From contig CAVZFD010000004.1 of the NCBI GenBank assembly GCA_963774455.1, forward strand, positions 186,001-250,000: DNA of 64,000 nt. Reading direction: 5' to 3'. Numbering within the stretch: the first letter of the stretch is position 1; each line of letters begins with the position of its first letter. This document shows positions 61,081 through 64,000 of the stretch, piece after piece. The DNA is from DATFVA01 sp963774455 (GTDB lineage: Bacteria > Bacteroidota > Ignavibacteria > Ignavibacteriales > Ignavibacteriaceae). A program made the position numbers and the translations under genes. The notes under the pieces are model-generated. The model was not told the origin of the DNA. It ran no database searches and worked only from the letters and a program-made list of their open reading frames with translations.

Positions 61081-64000
61081 CTATTTGCCAGTGTCAGGCT
61101 TGGGAACAGTATCAACTTCCACGCGATCCGTCTTGGCCAGGTTAGCATATTTAGTAATGTTGGCTTTTACATTAGGATCGTTCGGATACATGGAACCGAG
61201 TCTCTGCCAGAGTCCCAGTAGTTTGCTGTAGTCTTTAAGGTTCTCATATGTTTCTATCAGAATACGGTAAGGATTGTAATATGATTGCACATCATTAGGA
61301 TTTTGTTCCAGTCTCTTTAACGCTTCTGTTTCAACCTCCGCGGCTATCTCTTTATATGGTTTCGTAGCGCCGGCATTCCAGTACATATTACCAACCTCAA
61401 AGAGGATTTCATAATCCATCGGAATATTTTCTCTCGGAATTTTCTTTTCCATTTCATCCAGAACAGCGATCGCCTTCTGATCCTTGTTTGTATTTATGTC
61501 ATAGATAGCAAGTCTCATAAAAGCATTACGATAATTCTGGGTCATTCTTACATGATTATCATCAAAGAAAATATTTGGATTATTAAGACCCCTGAATTTA
61601 AAGCCCGGTTTATAGGTTTTGCTGTATCCCGGATTCTCTATAAGTTCTTTTTCAAGTACTTCAGGATTTACAAACTCAACTCCCGGTTTCCTCTTCTCAG
61701 GCACCAGCCGAAGAGCCATTCCTTCCATCTTCAGGTAATCCTGCAGACCAATTTTACTATCATCGCTGCAGGTGACCGCAAAGTAAATCGGTCTCTGCCA
61801 GTTATTAGCCTCAACAATTTCCTTAACCATAAGGTCCTGCACCCTTACAGCTTTAACCTGTCCGAAGGTCAGGGTATTTTTCATTGTAAACTGTATGTCG
61901 CCCTGCTTCATTACAGACGAATCAGATATGTCATATGTCTGGTAGACATCTTTAAGCGACTGTTGTGCATTGGGCTTCGGTACGGGTATGGTCACCTTCT
62001 GGGGCTCCCACTGTACAGGTCTCATCTGGTTTATCTGTTCATCGCTCATCCTGATGTTCACTTTGCCTACTCCGTAGGGATCATTGTCTTTAAGCTGTTC
62101 AATGTACCAGTTTGTATTAAGCAGACTTAAGTTTGCAATCTTAACATCACGTCTTACTCCTTCGACATCCTGAAGGTACCAGAGAGGGAATGTATCATTA
62201 TCACCGTTGGTAAAGAGTACGGCATTAGGCGCGCAGCTCTGAAGCAGGTTATATGAATAATCCCAGGGCACCCAGTTCTGTGAACGATCGTGGGTGAAGT
62301 AATTAGTCTTATACATATTAAAAGGAACAAAAATTACTCCGAATGCAAGTATCCCGACTACACTGGCGGTCCTCATACTCTCGGCCGATATCTTCTCCAT
62401 TGCCAGGTCTATCAGTCCGCGCACACCTATGGCTATCCAGATGGAGAAGACGAAGAAAGCACCCACATAGAAGTAATCTCTTTCCCTGGGCTGAGGCTGC
62501 TGCTGGTTCTGATAGAAAGCGGTGAGGTAGCCCAGAAGAATGAACATCACCATAAAGGCGGCGGCCATCTTCCAGTCCTTCTTAAAGTGGAAGTAAATAC
62601 CCAGCAGTCCAAGCAGAAGTGGAATAGCATAGAACGAGTTCTTTGCACTTCCATCAAAGTGGATACCTCCCAGGATATTTCCGAAGAAGTTGCCTATTTG
62701 GTTGAAGGGGGCAATATCGGGACCATCATCCTGCTGCCAGCCTTCACGTCCAGCGTAGTTCCAGAACCAGTATCTTGTCATCATATGGTTCATCTGGTAG
62801 CGCCAGAAGAAGTCGAGATCGCTTGAGTAATCGTTATAGACCACCATCTGGTGAGGTTCTGTGGCAAACCTTCTCTTGAAGGTAGGGAAATCTCCGTACT
62901 GGTCGCGGTTCAGGTAGCTTACAAGCTCAGTGAAGTTATCCGGATCATTCTCATTCATCGGGGGCTTCATATTAGCCCGGATTATAACCATCGCAAAAGT
63001 GGTAAACCCGATGAGCACAAAGATAAATGTTATAAGGGACAGGTGAAGCGTAGGCTTATTTTCACGCCTTGCATAAATAACTCCGTACCAGAGAGCTCCC
63101 ATTATTACCACCAGCACGACAATGGCAAGAAAGCTGTTATCACCCGTTATTGCTGCTATAATCCCGGGGAGGAATTTAACCACTCCCGGGTAGGTAATAA
63201 ACAGAGCTATACCGCCGATAATCAGGGGCATATAAAATGAATTTCTTGTGAATATCTTCTTATAAAAGATACCCATTACAAGTGCACTTATGCCTACTGC
63301 GATAAGTTTGAACTTGGTATCATACGCCTGGTACTCCTCGGGGGTTGGGGGAGTGGTGGAAGTAGTGCTTGCCCACATTGCCAGGGAGATTATCACAAGC
63401 AGAGCCGCATGAGCAATAAATATATATCCTGTTTTCTTCAGCGCTTCTTCATCAGTGACATACTTCCTGAACAGGATGATCATTACTACGGGCACAATGG
63501 CAAGGACCGCCATCAGGTGAACTCCCGTTGCTATACCTATCAGGTAGGCGATCATAAGAATGTATTTCTCATTATCAGGGTTTTCCGCCTTCTCGTTCCA
63601 TACGATTATCAGCCAGGTAACAAAAGCCACCAGGAAGATACTGAATGCATAAACCTCAGCCTCTACGCCATTAAACCAGAATGTATCACTGAATGAAAAT
63701 GAAAGTGCTCCAATAGAAGCTGCCAGGTATGTTGCCACTGCATCCAGTGTGCTCCGGGGCGTCTTGCCTCTGTAGTTTTCAATCAGCTTTACGGCAATAA
63801 GATAAAGGAATAATATCGACAGGGCGCTGGTAAGCACAGAAATCGTGTTAAATCTTAAACCGATGTTCTCCACAAAAGGCACCATTGAAAATATTTTTCC
63901 CAGAAGTAGAAAGAAAGGGGCTCCCGGAGGGTGCGGCACCTGCAGATAATAACCTGATGCAATGAACTCACCGCAGTCCCAGAAGGAAACCGACGGCTGC
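61081..64000 (-). CDS. DUF2723 membrane protein with C-terminal TPR-like region (partial, 5' end outside window)
   Basis: The frame is open to the window edge; its N-terminus lies beyond 64000. The visible part, about 970 residues, begins inside the conserved S-F-W-D-C-G-E-F-I-A-S-G-Y block, then P-H-P-P-G-A-P-F-F-L-L, typical of DUF2723, a family placed near GT-C glycosyltransferases. About ten to twelve transmembrane helices follow, then a soluble region with N-G-D-N-D-T-F-P-L-W-Y-L-Q and a helical tail of TPR-like pairs. It may transfer sugars to surface molecules or proteins. A terminator follows. Confidence 0.92.
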   Translation of the reverse strand, partial: QPSVSFWDCGEFIASGYYLQVPHPPGAPFFLLLGKIFSMVPFVENIGLRFNTISVLTSALSILFLYLIAVKLIENYRGKTPRSTLDAVATYLAASIGALSFSFSDTFWFNGVEAEVYAFSIFLVAFVTWLIIVWNEKAENPDNEKYILMIAYLIGIATGVHLMAVLAIVPVVMIILFRKYVTDEEALKKTGYIFIAHAALLVIISLAMWASTTSTTPPTPEEYQAYDTKFKLIAVGISALVMGIFYKKIFTRNSFYMPLIIGGIALFITYPGVVKFLPGIIAAITGDNSFLAIVVLVVIMGALWYGVIYARRENKPTLHLSLITFIFVLIGFTTFAMVIIRANMKPPMNENDPDNFTELVSYLNRDQYGDFPTFKRRFATEPHQMVVYNDYSSDLDFFWRYQMNHMMTRYWFWNYAGREGWQQDDGPDIAPFNQIGNFFGNILGGIHFDGSAKNSFYAIPLLLGLLGIYFHFKKDWKMAAAFMVMFILLGYLTAFYQNQQQPQPRERDYFYVGAFFVFSIWIAIGVRGLIDLAMEKISAESMRTASVVGILAFGVIFVPFNMYKTNYFTHDRSQNWVPWDYSYNLLQSCAPNAVLFTNGDNDTFPLWYLQDVEGVRRDVKIANLSLLNTNWYIEQLKDNDPYGVGKVNIRMSDEQINQMRPVQWEPQKVTIPVPKPNAQQSLKDVYQTYDISDSSVMKQGDIQFTMKNTLTFGQVKAVRVQDLMVKEIVEANNWQRPIYFAVTCSDDSKIGLQDYLKMEGMALRLVPEKRKPGVEFVNPEVLEKELIENPGYSKTYKPGFKFRGLNNPNIFFDDNHVRMTQNYRNAFMRLAIYDINTNKDQKAIAVLDEMEKKIPRENIPMDYEILFEVGNMYWNAGATKPYKEIAAEVETEALKRLEQNPNDVQSYYNPYRILIETYENLKDYSKLLGLWQRLGSMYPNDPNVKANITKYANLAKTDRVEVDTVPKPDTGK

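Noticed and set aside
62290..62826. Plus-strand frame of 178 codons
   Set aside because: Complement of the large DUF2723 gene; composition and His/Gly runs are shadow effects.

Overview
The window is most likely from an Ignavibacteria-type member of the Bacteroidota/Chlorobi group. It encodes proteins with the type IX secretion C-terminal sorting domain (an N-Y-P-N-P-F-N-P core, then a beta-rich tail ending in a basic residue), a fused transaldolase/glucose-6-phosphate isomerase, many outer-membrane barrel and lipoprotein genes, and weak or absent Shine-Dalgarno sites. The DNA leans towards AT. I see no rRNA, tRNA, CRISPR array, transposase or phage gene.

Layout. 0-2.3 kb: zinc-ribbon protein, LemA and an HtpX-like membrane protease. 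2.3-8.1 kb: a gene graveyard (two YitT remnants, an epimerase fragment, a gutted type IX-secreted protein) around intact SRPBCC, NYN-LOTUS and Asp-box secreted-protein genes. 8.2-12.5 kb: Rossmann oxidoreductase, acetyltransferase, 23S rRNA methyltransferase and ABC-F protein. 12.6-18.9 kb: a GlxA-type regulator with a methyltransferase, divergent from a cluster of glyoxalase-fold, dihydrofolate-reductase-fold and small ligand-binding proteins. 18.9-20.6 kb: two damaged envelope genes. 20.7-23.8 kb: lysine pathway genes lysC and lysA, an EVE protein and a 31-residue membrane peptide. 23.8-30.5 kb: mixed accessory and repair genes (MarR-GNAT fusion, VOC, RidA, AlkD, hydrolase, RsgA). 30.8-36.1 kb: ornithine carbamoyltransferase with carbamate kinase, then a beta-CASP nuclease coupled to a cation/proton antiporter. 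36.2-37.9 kb: a probable restriction-modification pair. 38-43.2 kb: outer-membrane, redox and stress genes mixed with remnants. 43.3-52.7 kb: a pentose-phosphate operon (tkt, tal-pgi, HAD phosphatase, gnd, zwf, flavin disulfide reductase). 52.9-56.5 kb: ftsH, PRC-barrel protein and decayed galT and fpg/nei genes. 56.6-64 kb: L-2-hydroxyglutarate oxidase, YceI, LOG protein, glycosyltransferase 9 and a large DUF2723 membrane protein cut by the window end.

The most striking property is the number of broken genes. Some carry large internal deletions and are surely dead (yitT twice, galT, fpg/nei, an ABC ATPase, a type IX cargo protein). Others carry only single-base indels and otherwise well-kept coding (zwf with three, gnd with one, two small enzymes, a DUF2279 protein), so either recent inactivation or assembly error is possible. 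The most promising candidate system is the two-gene restriction-modification pair at 36.2-37.9 kb, whose small putative PD-(D/E)XK nuclease I cannot assign to a known family. The regulator-linked VOC/DHFR cluster at 12.6-18.9 kb is second.
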